64,000 nucleotides of DNA, taken from NCBI RefSeq assembly GCF_902702915.1, contig NZ_LR738849.1, positions 2,177,001 through 2,241,000 of the forward strand. Reading direction: 5' to 3'. This document shows, one piece after another, positions 44,596-53,146 of this stretch. The notes under the pieces were generated by a model. It did not search any database, was not told the origin of the DNA, and was given only the letters and a program-made list of their open reading frames with translations. The translations under genes and the position numbers were made by a program. This DNA comes from Desulfovibrio sp. 86 (lineage in GTDB: Bacteria; Desulfobacterota; Desulfovibrionia; Desulfovibrionales; Desulfovibrionaceae). Within the stretch, counting starts at the first letter, position 1; each line of letters opens with the position of its first letter.

Positions 44596-44779
44596 TGCTT
44601 GCGTTTATTTTAGAGCAATTTGAAAGTGAAATCGCTTTAGGCTGGTTTTTCCGGAGTTTTCGGAATTGGGCGTTCATGTCGCTGGAATCGGTACGGCTTT
44701 TTTTTGCCAGTTTTGTGAGACAAGGCCTTTTTGCTTGCCGTCAAACCGGCATGATAGCTACCGTCAAAAGGAGTTTTTC

Positions 44780-46186
44780 GTGAAAATTGCCGTCATCGGA
44801 GCAGGCCCGGCGGGGCTTTCTTGTGCGCTGGAACTGGCTCGCAAAGGGCAAGATGTTACAGTTTTCGAGGCGGATACGGCCGTGGGCGGCATTTCGCGCA
44901 CCATCTCGATCTGGGGAATGAACGTCGATTACGGCCCCCACCGTTTTTTTACGATGGACAAACGGGTTGCCGATTTTTGGATAGATACCATACGCGACGA
45001 TTTTATTCTCGTGGACCGGCTGACCCGAATTTTCTACAAGAACAAATTTTTTGATTACCCCCTTAAGCCTCTTAATGCTTTTGTAGGCTTGGGCTTTATA
45101 GAATCATTATATTGCGGTTTTTCCTATCTCAAGGCATCCATTGATCCAAAGAAAAATGAAAAGTCGTTTGCCGATTGGGTCTCCAACCGTTTCGGACAGC
45201 GTCTGTACGAGATATTTTTCAAAACATATTCGGAAAAGCTTTGGGGAATTTCCTGCGATGAGCTGGACGCAGACTTCGCTGCACAGCGCATCAAGGGGCT
45301 GAACCTTTATGAGGCGGTTAAGAACGCTTTGTTCAAAGGAAAAGCGCAGCACAAAACGCTTGTTGAGCAGTTCGCCTATCCGCGCCATGGCGCAGGTGAA
45401 GTGTATGAACGCATCGCTGACAGATTTGCCGCGCTTGGGGGAAGCGTTCGCCTGGGAGTATCCGTTGAACGCCTCGTCATCAAGGATGGCCGTGTGAGCG
45501 GGCTTGATACAAGCGAGGGCTTTTTTGCTTGTGACGAAGTCGTCTCAACGATGCCCCTGACCGATATCATTGAGCACACGGACGCCTTCAGCGATGCTGT
45601 AAAAAAGTCGTCCCGACAGCTCACGTACCGTAACACTACGCTTGTTTACCTGAATATCGCGCAAGCAGACATATTTAAAGACAACTGGATTTACGTTCAC
45701 GCCAACAATCTTCAAACAGGCCGCATAACGAATTTCAGAAACTGGTCCCCAGACATGCTGCATGGGAAGGGTGAAGCCATCCTTATGCTGGAATACTGGT
45801 CTTATGATCAGGACGAGCTGTGGCGCATGGACGATTCTGCGTTAATTGACCTTGCGCGGCGTGAAATTACTGCAACTGGTCTGGTAGAGGGACGCGCTGT
45901 TGGGGAAGGGCATGTTGTGCGTATTCATCGTTCGTATCCCGTCTATGCCCGTGGCTATGAAACCCATCTGAAAGTCTTGCAAGATGCGGTGGACGCGGTG
46001 CAAGGGTTGACCTGCATCGGCCGCAACGGTTCATTCAAATACAACAATCAGGACCATTCCATACTCATGGGACTGTTGGCTGCAGAGAACATCGCGGACG
46101 GTGCGCGCCACGACCTTTGGAAAATCAATACCGACTATGACTACCAGGAAGGGAAAAGTGCCCTGAATGAGGAGCGGTCAAAATGA
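44780..46186 (+). CDS. FAD-dependent oxidoreductase (UDP-galactopyranose mutase/protoporphyrinogen oxidase-like)
   Basis: A 468-residue flavoprotein with an N-terminal FAD-binding Rossmann motif (IAVIGAGPAGLSCALELARKG then FEADTAVGGISRT) and the aromatic YGPHRFF segment seen in sugar-nucleotide mutase-like and amine-oxidase-type proteins. The C-terminal second FAD contact (CIGRNGSFKYNNQDHSILMG) is present. The GTG start has AGGAG seven bases upstream. Its last four bases overlap the start of galE, so it probably acts on sugar nucleotides or glycolipids of the cell surface. The exact reaction cannot be read from the sequence. Confidence 0.75.
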   Translation: MKIAVIGAGPAGLSCALELARKGQDVTVFEADTAVGGISRTISIWGMNVDYGPHRFFTMDKRVADFWIDTIRDDFILVDRLTRIFYKNKFFDYPLKPLNAFVGLGFIESLYCGFSYLKASIDPKKNEKSFADWVSNRFGQRLYEIFFKTYSEKLWGISCDELDADFAAQRIKGLNLYEAVKNALFKGKAQHKTLVEQFAYPRHGAGEVYERIADRFAALGGSVRLGVSVERLVIKDGRVSGLDTSEGFFACDEVVSTMPLTDIIEHTDAFSDAVKKSSRQLTYRNTTLVYLNIAQADIFKDNWIYVHANNLQTGRITNFRNWSPDMLHGKGEAILMLEYWSYDQDELWRMDDSALIDLARREITATGLVEGRAVGEGHVVRIHRSYPVYARGYETHLKVLQDAVDAVQGLTCIGRNGSFKYNNQDHSILMGLLAAENIADGARHDLWKINTDYDYQEGKSALNEERSK

Positions 46187-47154
46187 AAGTTGTCGTGACA
46201 GGTGGGGCTGGCTACATCGGCAGCCACACGTGTAAAGAATTGGCGAAGCAGGGGCACACGGTAGTTGTTTACGACAATCTGAGCACCGGCCATAGGTCTT
46301 TTGTGAAATGGGGAGACTTTTTTCACGGTGATATCCGTGACATGCAAGCGCTGCGCTCGTGCCTGAAAAAATATCAGCCCGATGGCATCATCCATTTCGC
46401 GGCGTCTGCGTACGTTGGGGAATCGGTAATTAATCCAGGAAAGTATTATTCCAACAATGTCGGCGGCACATTATGCATTCTTGAGAGCATGCGTGAAGAG
46501 CAGGTGCCCAATATTGTTGTTTCAAGTTCCTGCGCTGTCTATGGGCAGCCTGAAACATTGCCCATTGACGAGTCGTGCCCTTTAGCGCCCATCAATCCTT
46601 ATGGCGCGTCCAAATTTTTTATGGAGCGGATGCTTTCAGATTTTTCAGTTGCGCACGGCATTTGCTTCACGTCACTGCGGTACTTCAATGCAGCGGGATG
46701 CGATTTTGATGGCGAAGTGGGCGAAGACCATGAGCCCGAGACTCATCTTATACCGCGCGTTTTGCAGGCGGCACTGGGGATGATTGAGCAGCTTGAAGTC
46801 TTTGGGGCAGATTATCCCACGCCAGACGGAACATGCATACGCGACTACATCCATGTCTGCGATCTTGCCACTGCCCACGTAACCGCGTTGGAACAAATGG
46901 TCAGCGGGGGAAAATCAAATTGCATTAATCTGGGAACGGGAAGCGGGTTTTCAATAAAAGAGATCATTCGCCAGACGGAAAAGATCGTCGGCAAGCCTGT
47001 GCCACATGTCATAAAAGCACGCAGAAAGGGAGACCCTGCGGAATTAGTGGCCAACGCGTCCGCCGCGCAACACCTTCTCGCCTGGTATCCACAGTACAGC
47101 TCATTGGAGTTGATAATAAATTCGGCTTTGGGCTACATGACCGCAAACAGATGA
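46183..47154 (+). CDS. galE: UDP-glucose 4-epimerase
   Basis: A 323-residue extended short-chain dehydrogenase. It has the NAD-binding VTGGAGYIGSHTCKEL motif, the catalytic SSSCAVYG serine and YGASK Tyr-x3-Lys, and the RYFNAAG and GTCIRDYIHVCDLA segments of GalE. It interconverts UDP-glucose and UDP-galactose. The ATG overlaps the preceding oxidoreductase stop (ATGA), so the two form a translationally coupled pair. Other UDP-hexose epimerase specificities remain possible. Confidence 0.9.
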   Translation: MKVVVTGGAGYIGSHTCKELAKQGHTVVVYDNLSTGHRSFVKWGDFFHGDIRDMQALRSCLKKYQPDGIIHFAASAYVGESVINPGKYYSNNVGGTLCILESMREEQVPNIVVSSSCAVYGQPETLPIDESCPLAPINPYGASKFFMERMLSDFSVAHGICFTSLRYFNAAGCDFDGEVGEDHEPETHLIPRVLQAALGMIEQLEVFGADYPTPDGTCIRDYIHVCDLATAHVTALEQMVSGGKSNCINLGTGSGFSIKEIIRQTEKIVGKPVPHVIKARRKGDPAELVANASAAQHLLAWYPQYSSLELIINSALGYMTANR

Positions 47155-47473
47155 CATGAAGGTTGTTGAATAACGTTTATGAATTTTGCGCTTTGTGCTG
47201 GCGCACGTATTTAGTTGAGATAGTCGCGATTTGATCTGACAGTAGCCCTTGAAAAAGAAGGGACTCTCCGCTTTGATGGAAGTGTAAACGCAACATCAAA
47301 CAGGGCACTATGCTCACGGAGAACCCATTTACCTTTAAACATATGATCCCAAATAATAATTTCACACCGTACCATCTCAAAAACATCTGATACCTATCAG
47401 TGGCACACTAGCATAGTTCTGATTCGCAATAAAGGTTTATGAGAGTGTGCAAATAATACATAACACCTAACAA
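47155..47473. other. Intergenic stretch with IS remnant
   Basis: Contains the IS481-type left-end remnant at 47216-47328 and otherwise AT-rich DNA. It marks the transition from GC-rich core genes to AT-rich accessory DNA. Confidence 0.6.
47216..47328 (+). mobile_element. IS481-type left-end remnant, no transposase
   Basis: About 113 bp that parallel the left end of the complete element at 21785: TAGTCGCGATTTGATCTGAC, then CCTTGAAAA, TTTGATGGAAGTGTAAACG and CACGGAGAACCC. The two differ at many positions, so this is a related rather than identical IS. Similarity stops where the transposase ATG would begin. CTTTAAA, the same heptamer as the other element's target duplication, occurs at 47333. 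Confidence 0.8.
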
Positions 47474-48439
47474 TTATTCTGCTACTTCAAAAATTCGGCA
47501 TCCCAAAGAAGTAAGCAATAATCGTCTTGCAAGGATCCGAACATTTTCTGCATCGTACGCTGTAAGGGCGCTAACTTTTTTGGGATCCAGTCTATGACTA
47601 GAAACTTTACTTCTGAGGTTGCTTGCTGCAAGAATTGCATCTCGTACATCAATAAATTTATCCCGAACATATAGGCCCCTAGACCACGGAGCCTTTGTGG
47701 CTTGAACATTTTTCAAAGCAACAGATCCAACGGTTGTTGACTTTCCACGCTGCACCCAAACAGAAGGTTGTTCGACGTCTATTCCTGCTAGCCTTAATCG
47801 CCGTGTTATGTCTATAAACACAGGCGGATTCCACTTTCCATTCATGCGTGAAGGGCAGGAAGCGGATGCTCTGACCTCAAGTTCAAGTTGTTCAATCACA
47901 GAATAGAATGTTACTATTGAGCTTGCTAAAATTATGTGTACATCTCTAAACGCAACCTTCCCCAAGTGTTCTGTCGCGTAGCTTGGATCGATCTCAACAG
48001 ACGGAAGTGAATGAGTAAAACATCCCATGCGATATTTTAGCAATGCATATTGATAATCCATGGAGTTGCTTGCGCGGGCGGCTATTCTAACCCCATCAGG
48101 TATAAAGCCTATCCCACATGTCGAGTGTGTGTATGCCTCATGACCATATTTTTGGATTATTTTTTCCAATAATCTTTCGTCTTCAGGAAGGGGAAAGTAC
48201 GGTGTTTCAGTTAAAAAACCATCGTTTCTTAGCGTTATTGCAGCCCCAATTAAATTAAATGCATTTGATGCCGTTTCAAGAGTGCGAGCATGCAAAACTG
48301 CTTGATAGCTATCTTTTGATGACCACGGCAAACTTGTTTCAACTTCTTCAAATGATACCGTCCACCCTTTGCCCTGAATGATCTCTTTTGGGTCCAGCTC
48401 ATGACTAAATGGGAAAAAACCAGTTTGAAAGCGGTACAT
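47474..48439 (-). CDS. Hypothetical protein, HEPN-like C-terminus possible
   Basis: A 321-residue soluble protein of unrecognised family. The start at 48439 is chosen because GAGG lies six bases upstream; an ATG six codons earlier lacks one. The middle has a helical segment (VHIILASSIVTFYSVIEQLEL). The C-terminal quarter contains RSKVSSH, an Arg-x5-His spacing as in HEPN ribonuclease domains, within a helical context. That single motif is weak evidence. The gene lies between an IS remnant and a tRNA-Ser fragment, so it is probably cargo of an older integrated element. Confidence 0.55.
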   Translation of the reverse strand: MYRFQTGFFPFSHELDPKEIIQGKGWTVSFEEVETSLPWSSKDSYQAVLHARTLETASNAFNLIGAAITLRNDGFLTETPYFPLPEDERLLEKIIQKYGHEAYTHSTCGIGFIPDGVRIAARASNSMDYQYALLKYRMGCFTHSLPSVEIDPSYATEHLGKVAFRDVHIILASSIVTFYSVIEQLELEVRASASCPSRMNGKWNPPVFIDITRRLRLAGIDVEQPSVWVQRGKSTTVGSVALKNVQATKAPWSRGLYVRDKFIDVRDAILAASNLRSKVSSHRLDPKKVSALTAYDAENVRILARRLLLTSLGCRIFEVAE

Positions 48440-48748
48440 AGCAACCTCGTTGAGCATGGTTCATCATTACATTCCACGACAACATCACGCCGCAAAGTCA
48501 GCAAATCCACAATCTCAACTTATAAACCTATTTGCTTATGGGCAATCTAAATTTATGCGTCGCCATTATTCTCAATTGCCTGGTACATCGCGCTTGCAGT
48601 CGTACAATTCCGCAACCTCTCAATCTGGTGGCAAGCTATGCCATTATTGTTTGTTGTGCCCAAATTTTTCAAACAGATCGAACTAAAGTATGTATGACGG
48701 TATGTATTTTGGTCACACACTCGCTAAAAACATACCTTTTTCGAACGG

Positions 48749-48788
48749 AAAAACCGCCCAATTATCATCAGATAACTGGGCGGTTTTA
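48749..48788. terminator. Terminator next to tRNA-Ser fragment
   Basis: AAAACCGCCCA...TGGGCGGTTTTATT, stem with inner TTAT/ATAA pairing. On the minus strand it follows the tRNA 3' fragment, just as 59697-59737 follows the intact tRNA. Confidence 0.75.
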
Positions 48789-48799
48789 TTGGTGTTTTA

Positions 48800-48863
48800 T
48801 GGCGGAGAGGGTGGGATTCGAACCCACGTGCCCCGATTAAGGGACAACTCGATTTCGAGTCGA
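48800..48863 (-). pseudogene. tRNA-Ser 3' fragment (displaced att half)
   Basis: Covers the anticodon stem-loop to CCA of a tRNA-Ser(CGA). The last 30 nt (ACGTGGGTTCGAATCCCACC onward) are identical to the intact gene at 59748-59842, but the variable arm differs. The 5' half is missing. It is the original tRNA 3' half displaced by integration, or the end of an earlier element. Confidence 0.88.
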
Positions 48864-49129
48864 TTCAATCAGTTTTTTGGCAGATAATGATTTCAGCTAG
48901 TTGTAATCATTTCAGCACGATATTTACATCCAGCGTCACGCAGATGCATACCAATAAATCGAAAAAGTATGCATGATGGTATGCACGAGTACACGACGGA
49001 GCCATGGCTGACGCTTACAACTTACGCTGACTATTGATACTCCGAATGCTTAAAAAATATTTACAAGTAAAAAATACTTATCACCCCAAACAACTACATT
49101 TTGATTGTCCCTTTTTTTGAACAACAAAA

Positions 49130-51526
49130 TCATAATGGCAGTAAATTTCTTGAAGACAAATTTCTTATGACATTTACTACAGTTAAGGTACTTGAATTTT
49201 TAATTTTATTATATATTAATTTTGCTGCTTCACTATTTTTTTCAGCAATATAGATACGCATCAGCAACGCAGATTGAACATCTGGACGTTTATTTTTAAA
49301 TTTTTCAGTTATTTGTTTGTATATATCCCTCGCGCCTGAAATATCGTCTTGATGCTCTAAGCAACACATCGCCGCCTGAAAGCACAACTCAAATGTCGGT
49401 TTTTGAGCAATCTTAACTGCACGCATAACAAAACTATATGCCGCAGAATAATTGCTTCTAGCGAATTCAAACACAGAAGCGCGCAAAAGTGTAAAATCTG
49501 ATTCTTGAATTTTAAGCATTTTTTCAATAACGCCTCTTGCCGCATCCTGTTGCCCTGTTCTTGAAAGAGCATTTGCATAAATATCTAATATAAAAATATT
49601 GTTATCATTCATTTCATATGCAATTTGTGCATGCTTAAGTGCAAGATTATCATTGGGCAAAAGAATATAGCATTGGGCCAGTTCTCGATGTATTGACGCA
49701 CCCCTATACCCGTTTTCAAGTGCAAAGTTGTAGCTTTTTATAGCAAGATCAATTTTATTATCATACCTACTCAGGAAACCTTCTAAAAAATGGATAGATT
49801 GAGGCCTTCCAAACTTTTTATATCGCTCGATATACTCTTCTGCTGTTTTAAAATTATCATCATGTATATGTGATTTTATTATTATTTCAAATGCTTCAGA
49901 GCTATTTGCATCCTCATTAATTACAATTTCAGAGTATTCAATAGCTTTTTTATATTCCTTATCATTATATTCGTCTTGTGCCATTCGCAAAATATCAGAA
50001 GTAAAGCTAAACATGTCAGCCTTATTATATTTTACATTAGAAAATAGCTTTGAACGCGTTAACAATCGTTCGAATAAAAGACGAAGCTTAATTTGATTAC
50101 CACATCTTTCTAAAACACCTTGGAGAACAGCAGCCATCCTAGCGTGATCCAATGTATTTATTTCGCCTTCTAATAATTTTGTAACATTATATTCAATGGG
50201 TTTCGATATTTCGTAAAAATTTCCATGTACAACCTCTAATATTGAGTTATCAATCAGATTTGAAACTATATCAAAAACTTTACCAGCTTCAGACCTCATA
50301 TACTCTGAAATCATTGCTATTGATAACGGGCTGTACCGTATGAGTAGCACAAGAAGCTGTTTGGCTTCGTCTGTGATTTGCAAGTCGTTTAAGTAGTCGG
50401 CAAAAATGCTAAAAGAAGATTTCTTGATTTTTTCGATAAGAGCCTTGTCCACGCCATATCGTTCAATCAACTCTGCGGAATACTGAATAGAAGGTGGATA
50501 TCCATTGCAAACGTTGACAATAGTGTCCAAATCTTCAGCAGAGGATTCTGCCTTTTGCGTCAGTTGCGTTAGGAGAATTTTTGATGCAATTTGCGTCAAT
50601 GCCCGTAAGTGAAGATGTTTAAACCTTAAATCAATAGACGGTGTGCGCTTTGTAACAACAAAGACAGGCAAATTTTTCTCTAAAGAAACTTTATTTAAAA
50701 CCTTAATGATATCTTCATTTGTAGTACCATCAATTTTAAAAAGACCGCCTTGATCATCCAATATAATTGCCTCGCGCCGGGACACAGCGCTTTTGATGAC
50801 CGCGATAAGAAAATCATTTTTTTCATCCATATTTTTTGAACACATCGCTATATATAATAATTTTTCATCTTCTTTCGATTCAATGTCATATTTGTCCCTT
50901 ATGTTAAAAGCGACCTCAAGAGGACCATCGCCAGGCTTTATATCGACGATTAACGCAATTGGCAGCGATAATTTAGTTTTTAGTATGTGTTTGGAAAAAG
51001 TCTTTCTCCCTATCCCACTCAAGCCAGAAAAAAAGTATACATTGTTTTTTTTATTTTTATCCAGCGTGAGGGCTTCAAAATCAGAGGAATCGGCATCTCT
51101 ACCTATAATGGCGCTATTAGCTGATGTGCTAATGCTGTCAATTTTCGACTGTATAGATCTAGTAATATAGGAAACATCTGTTGATATTTCATACTTAATT
51201 TTTTTCATCCACGTTGGTATTTGCGTTAAGTCCACATCATCTGAAATGATAAAGGTTAGTACTGTTCTTAGAAGACTTTTTTGGTATAATTCTTTGGCCA
51301 AAGATATTTCTTTTTTTACATATTCTCTGCCTAATGTTTCTTTCCCGATTATTAAGACAAATATTAGTGAATCACTAAGTCCTGCTTGTATTGATTCGTC
51401 AAACGTAACACCGCTTTCAAATGATTGCTCATCAAAATAACATTGAAGTCTCGTGAGGTTGTCAGCAATGGGACGAACGATGTCTTTATCAGCGCTGTGA
51501 TGTGATAGAAACGCTTTTACCAACAT
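49130..51526 (-). CDS. TIR-STAND NTPase-TPR protein, probable anti-phage NLR-like sensor
   Basis: A 798-residue protein in three parts. Residues 1-135 are a TIR domain (KAFLSHHSADKDIVRPIAD, FDEQSFESG, FVLIIG, and the candidate NADase Glu73 in YVKKEISLA). Residues about 140-450 form a STAND/NB-ARC-type NTPase: Walker A GLSGIGRKT at 168-176, Walker B EAIILDDQGG near 252-260, and a CNGYPPS motif like the NB-ARC GxP. The rest, to 798, is helical repeat sequence of TPR type (YNDKEYKKAIEYSEIVINED, and others). Such proteins sense an invader through the repeats, oligomerise and use TIR to deplete NAD+, killing the cell. Architecture is seen; function is inferred. GGGG lies about five bases before the ATG. 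AT-rich relative to core genes. Confidence 0.85.
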   Translation of the reverse strand: MLVKAFLSHHSADKDIVRPIADNLTRLQCYFDEQSFESGVTFDESIQAGLSDSLIFVLIIGKETLGREYVKKEISLAKELYQKSLLRTVLTFIISDDVDLTQIPTWMKKIKYEISTDVSYITRSIQSKIDSISTSANSAIIGRDADSSDFEALTLDKNKKNNVYFFSGLSGIGRKTFSKHILKTKLSLPIALIVDIKPGDGPLEVAFNIRDKYDIESKEDEKLLYIAMCSKNMDEKNDFLIAVIKSAVSRREAIILDDQGGLFKIDGTTNEDIIKVLNKVSLEKNLPVFVVTKRTPSIDLRFKHLHLRALTQIASKILLTQLTQKAESSAEDLDTIVNVCNGYPPSIQYSAELIERYGVDKALIEKIKKSSFSIFADYLNDLQITDEAKQLLVLLIRYSPLSIAMISEYMRSEAGKVFDIVSNLIDNSILEVVHGNFYEISKPIEYNVTKLLEGEINTLDHARMAAVLQGVLERCGNQIKLRLLFERLLTRSKLFSNVKYNKADMFSFTSDILRMAQDEYNDKEYKKAIEYSEIVINEDANSSEAFEIIIKSHIHDDNFKTAEEYIERYKKFGRPQSIHFLEGFLSRYDNKIDLAIKSYNFALENGYRGASIHRELAQCYILLPNDNLALKHAQIAYEMNDNNIFILDIYANALSRTGQQDAARGVIEKMLKIQESDFTLLRASVFEFARSNYSAAYSFVMRAVKIAQKPTFELCFQAAMCCLEHQDDISGARDIYKQITEKFKNKRPDVQSALLMRIYIAEKNSEAAKLIYNKIKNSSTLTVVNVIRNLSSRNLLPL

Positions 51527-51674
51527 ATAACCCCACTTTTAGCAAAAGATGTCACAGTTATTTTTTCAAAAAAAGTACTTCTTGATACAATATCCTTCAA
51601 TTTGGGGAGATGCAATATCTATCTATACATAAACAGTGAGGTGGTGTCGCGCACGTCTATATCCCCCCCTCCTC

Positions 51675-52277
51675 TCACACCATCAAGAGATCATCGTCCA
51701 ACACATTCAACAGGAAATCGTACAGCTCTAAAAACAACCCATCTTGCGCTAAATCCCCCCCTCGCCCCGGCTCTACTCCTTCGCATTCCGTCAGAGATAC
51801 CGCAATGTCGGCATTACACAGGGCGGGCACGGCACTATCCCACCCATCATGCAGAGCAAAGAAACCCCGCACAAAGTCACATTTTAGGTATCGGGCAGTA
51901 TTGCCCGCATCGATGGCATCAAGAAGGCGATTGCTGCTGTCAATTGTGCCAACTATGTACACGGAAACCAGCGGTTCGCGTTCATAAAGACCTCGGCACT
52001 CAGTGACCCACCCCGATAGCGCAGGAATGTAGTTAGGTGTATCGGGCTGGCTGGCATGAATAACGTCCAAAAAACCTTGAACTTCAGGAAATCTGTCATG
52101 GACAGCGTCTGCCGCTGCATTGCCAATGTCGCCGATGCCAATGAATGCGATGCGCTTATGGTGTTGGAGTTGACTACCGCCCTGTGCTTTAGCCAAGTGG
52201 GTCAGCTTGGTGGTTATGGATACCTCAAAGTCTTTGATGCTCGACAGGATGGAATTTGACTGTAGTGATCTTTTCAT
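51675..52277 (-). CDS. Island protein of unknown function, 200 aa
   Basis: A soluble protein with AAGGAG upstream of the ATG at 52277. A strand-glycine-helix unit (RIAFIGIGDIGNAAADAV, about residues 42-59) suggests a nucleotide- or dinucleotide-binding Rossmann-like fold; it faintly recalls FtsZ/tubulin N-termini, but the later tubulin glycine motif is absent. A further hydrophobic strand is LVSVYIVGTIDSSNRLL. The acidic C-terminus ends LNVLDDDLLMV. It lies upstream of, and on the same strand as, the TIR-STAND gene with a gap of about 150 bp, so they may be co-transcribed. Function is unknown. Confidence 0.6.
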   Translation of the reverse strand: MKRSLQSNSILSSIKDFEVSITTKLTHLAKAQGGSQLQHHKRIAFIGIGDIGNAAADAVHDRFPEVQGFLDVIHASQPDTPNYIPALSGWVTECRGLYEREPLVSVYIVGTIDSSNRLLDAIDAGNTARYLKCDFVRGFFALHDGWDSAVPALCNADIAVSLTECEGVEPGRGGDLAQDGLFLELYDFLLNVLDDDLLMV

Positions 52278-52360
52278 GTTGATACTCTCCTTATTAATTG
52301 TGATAATAAACTGAACAATTAATTTTTTTTGCAACAACTAGACTCATGTTTTCATATATA

Positions 52361-52389
52361 TTGACAATTTGATGCTTTTATGATATAAT
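52361..52389 (+). promoter_or_regulatory. Consensus sigma-70 promoter
   Basis: TTGACA (52361-52366), 17 bases, TATAAT (52384-52389): a perfect match in sequence and spacing. Transcription should begin near 52396, only about 17 bp before the terminator hairpin at 52413 and 80 bp before the 204-aa gene. Confidence 0.85.
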
Positions 52390-52412
52390 AATTATGGCGT
52401 TAGCCACAATCC

Positions 52413-52451
52413 AAAGAAGCCATTTGAGCAATTCAAATGGCTTCTTTTTTA
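52413..52451 (+). terminator. Terminator/attenuator in the leader of the 52479 gene
   Basis: AAGAAGCCATTTGAG-CAAT-TCAAATGGCTTCTTTTTT: a 14-bp stem followed by a T-run. Placed directly after a consensus promoter it would release an RNA of about 55 nt, or act as an attenuator controlling the downstream gene. Confidence 0.8.
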
Positions 52452-52478
52452 TCAAATTTAAAAGCTATGGAGTTTTAG

Positions 52479-53093
52479 ATGAATTACACTAAGGAGATGT
52501 GTGTATTTTTGCTGTCAAACAAAGAACTGATCGAACAGGAAAGTTTGACAGAACACGTAGAGGCCACTGTCTTTAAAGCCATCAATAGGGCTATTTCCAA
52601 TCGCTTGGGCGAGCGGTCGCCGTGGCGCACTCGATTCGGGCTGGTAGTTGAAGACGAAGACGGCAACGATGATACCGTATTTGCGCCACTGGATTGGCCC
52701 ACAAAACCAGGCCATGCCGACTTGGCTGTCTTCAGGCTGGCGGAGACTGACCCCAATGCCAATAGCTATTGGCTCGGCAGTGCTCTTGGACTCAACGGCT
52801 GCACGTTATGCTTTGAATTTTGGATGGATGGCAGACCGGCTGGCCCGTCCCGGTATAAAGTCAAACAGCACTTGGAGGCCTTTTTAAAGGAAAAGGAGGT
52901 TCTTCAAAAAGCAGGATTCCAGTTCACCAAGCGCGGCACACTCACCCTGCCCTTTACCCTAGATCCGGTTGTGGTCGCCAAAGAATTCCCCGACCTCAAA
53001 AAATCACTGGAACCCATGACCGCAGCTCTTGAAACGGTGCTCAAGCTCATGCCGGAGTTCGATAACTTTGTTAAAAACACACTACCCGCCTAA
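52479..53093 (+). CDS. Island protein of unknown function, 204 aa
   Basis: A soluble alpha/beta protein that I do not recognise. It begins MNYTKEMCVFLLSNKELI, contains acidic residues in VVEDEDGNDDTVF and Trp/Phe-rich strands (CTLCFEFWMDG), and ends in a helical region. AAGGAGAT lies inside the first codons rather than upstream of the ATG at 52479, so translation might instead start at the ATG at 52497 (third line of the same frame). The gene is preceded by a consensus promoter and an intrinsic terminator and is divergent from the 51675-52277 gene. It may form a regulated cargo module with its neighbours. Confidence 0.55.
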   Translation: MNYTKEMCVFLLSNKELIEQESLTEHVEATVFKAINRAISNRLGERSPWRTRFGLVVEDEDGNDDTVFAPLDWPTKPGHADLAVFRLAETDPNANSYWLGSALGLNGCTLCFEFWMDGRPAGPSRYKVKQHLEAFLKEKEVLQKAGFQFTKRGTLTLPFTLDPVVVAKEFPDLKKSLEPMTAALETVLKLMPEFDNFVKNTLPA

Positions 53094-53110
53094 CGGTAGC
53101 TGACATGAAA

Positions 53111-53145
53111 AAAGGCTCTCCATTTAATCATGGAGAGCCTTTTTA
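53111..53145. terminator. Bidirectional terminator
   Basis: AAAGGCTCTCCAT-TTAATC-ATGGAGAGCCTTT between convergent genes ending at 53093 and 53147, with T-runs on both strands. Confidence 0.88.
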
Positions 53146-53146
53146 T

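Larger units (their letters stand above)
43796..44779. other. Intergenic stretch, about 1 kb
   Basis: AT-rich near the ggt start, then mixed. It holds a strong terminator hairpin at 44274-44299 and a doubtful 80-codon frame at 44353-44595 (minus), both listed separately. A frame at 43929-44171 (minus) is Lys/Val-rich but unrecognised and lacks support. Confidence 0.45.
48662..48863. repeat. Island direct repeat, left copy (attL region)
   Basis: Parallels 59609-59812 in order: AAATTTT...CAGATCGA, the AAAGTATG...GGTATG motif, ACTCGCTAAAA then CATACC, a hairpin terminator (different sequence), then the tRNA-Ser 3' end. The last shared block is AACTCGATTTCGAGTCGA (48846-48863), the anticodon stem-loop and probable crossover core. 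Confidence 0.8.
48440..49129. other. Left junction region of the tRNA-Ser island
   Basis: Holds one end of a roughly 200-bp imperfect direct repeat (48662-48863), a terminator, the tRNA-Ser 3' fragment and two AAAGTATGYATGAYGGTATG motifs (48685 and 48964). No protein gene is recognised. Confidence 0.7.
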
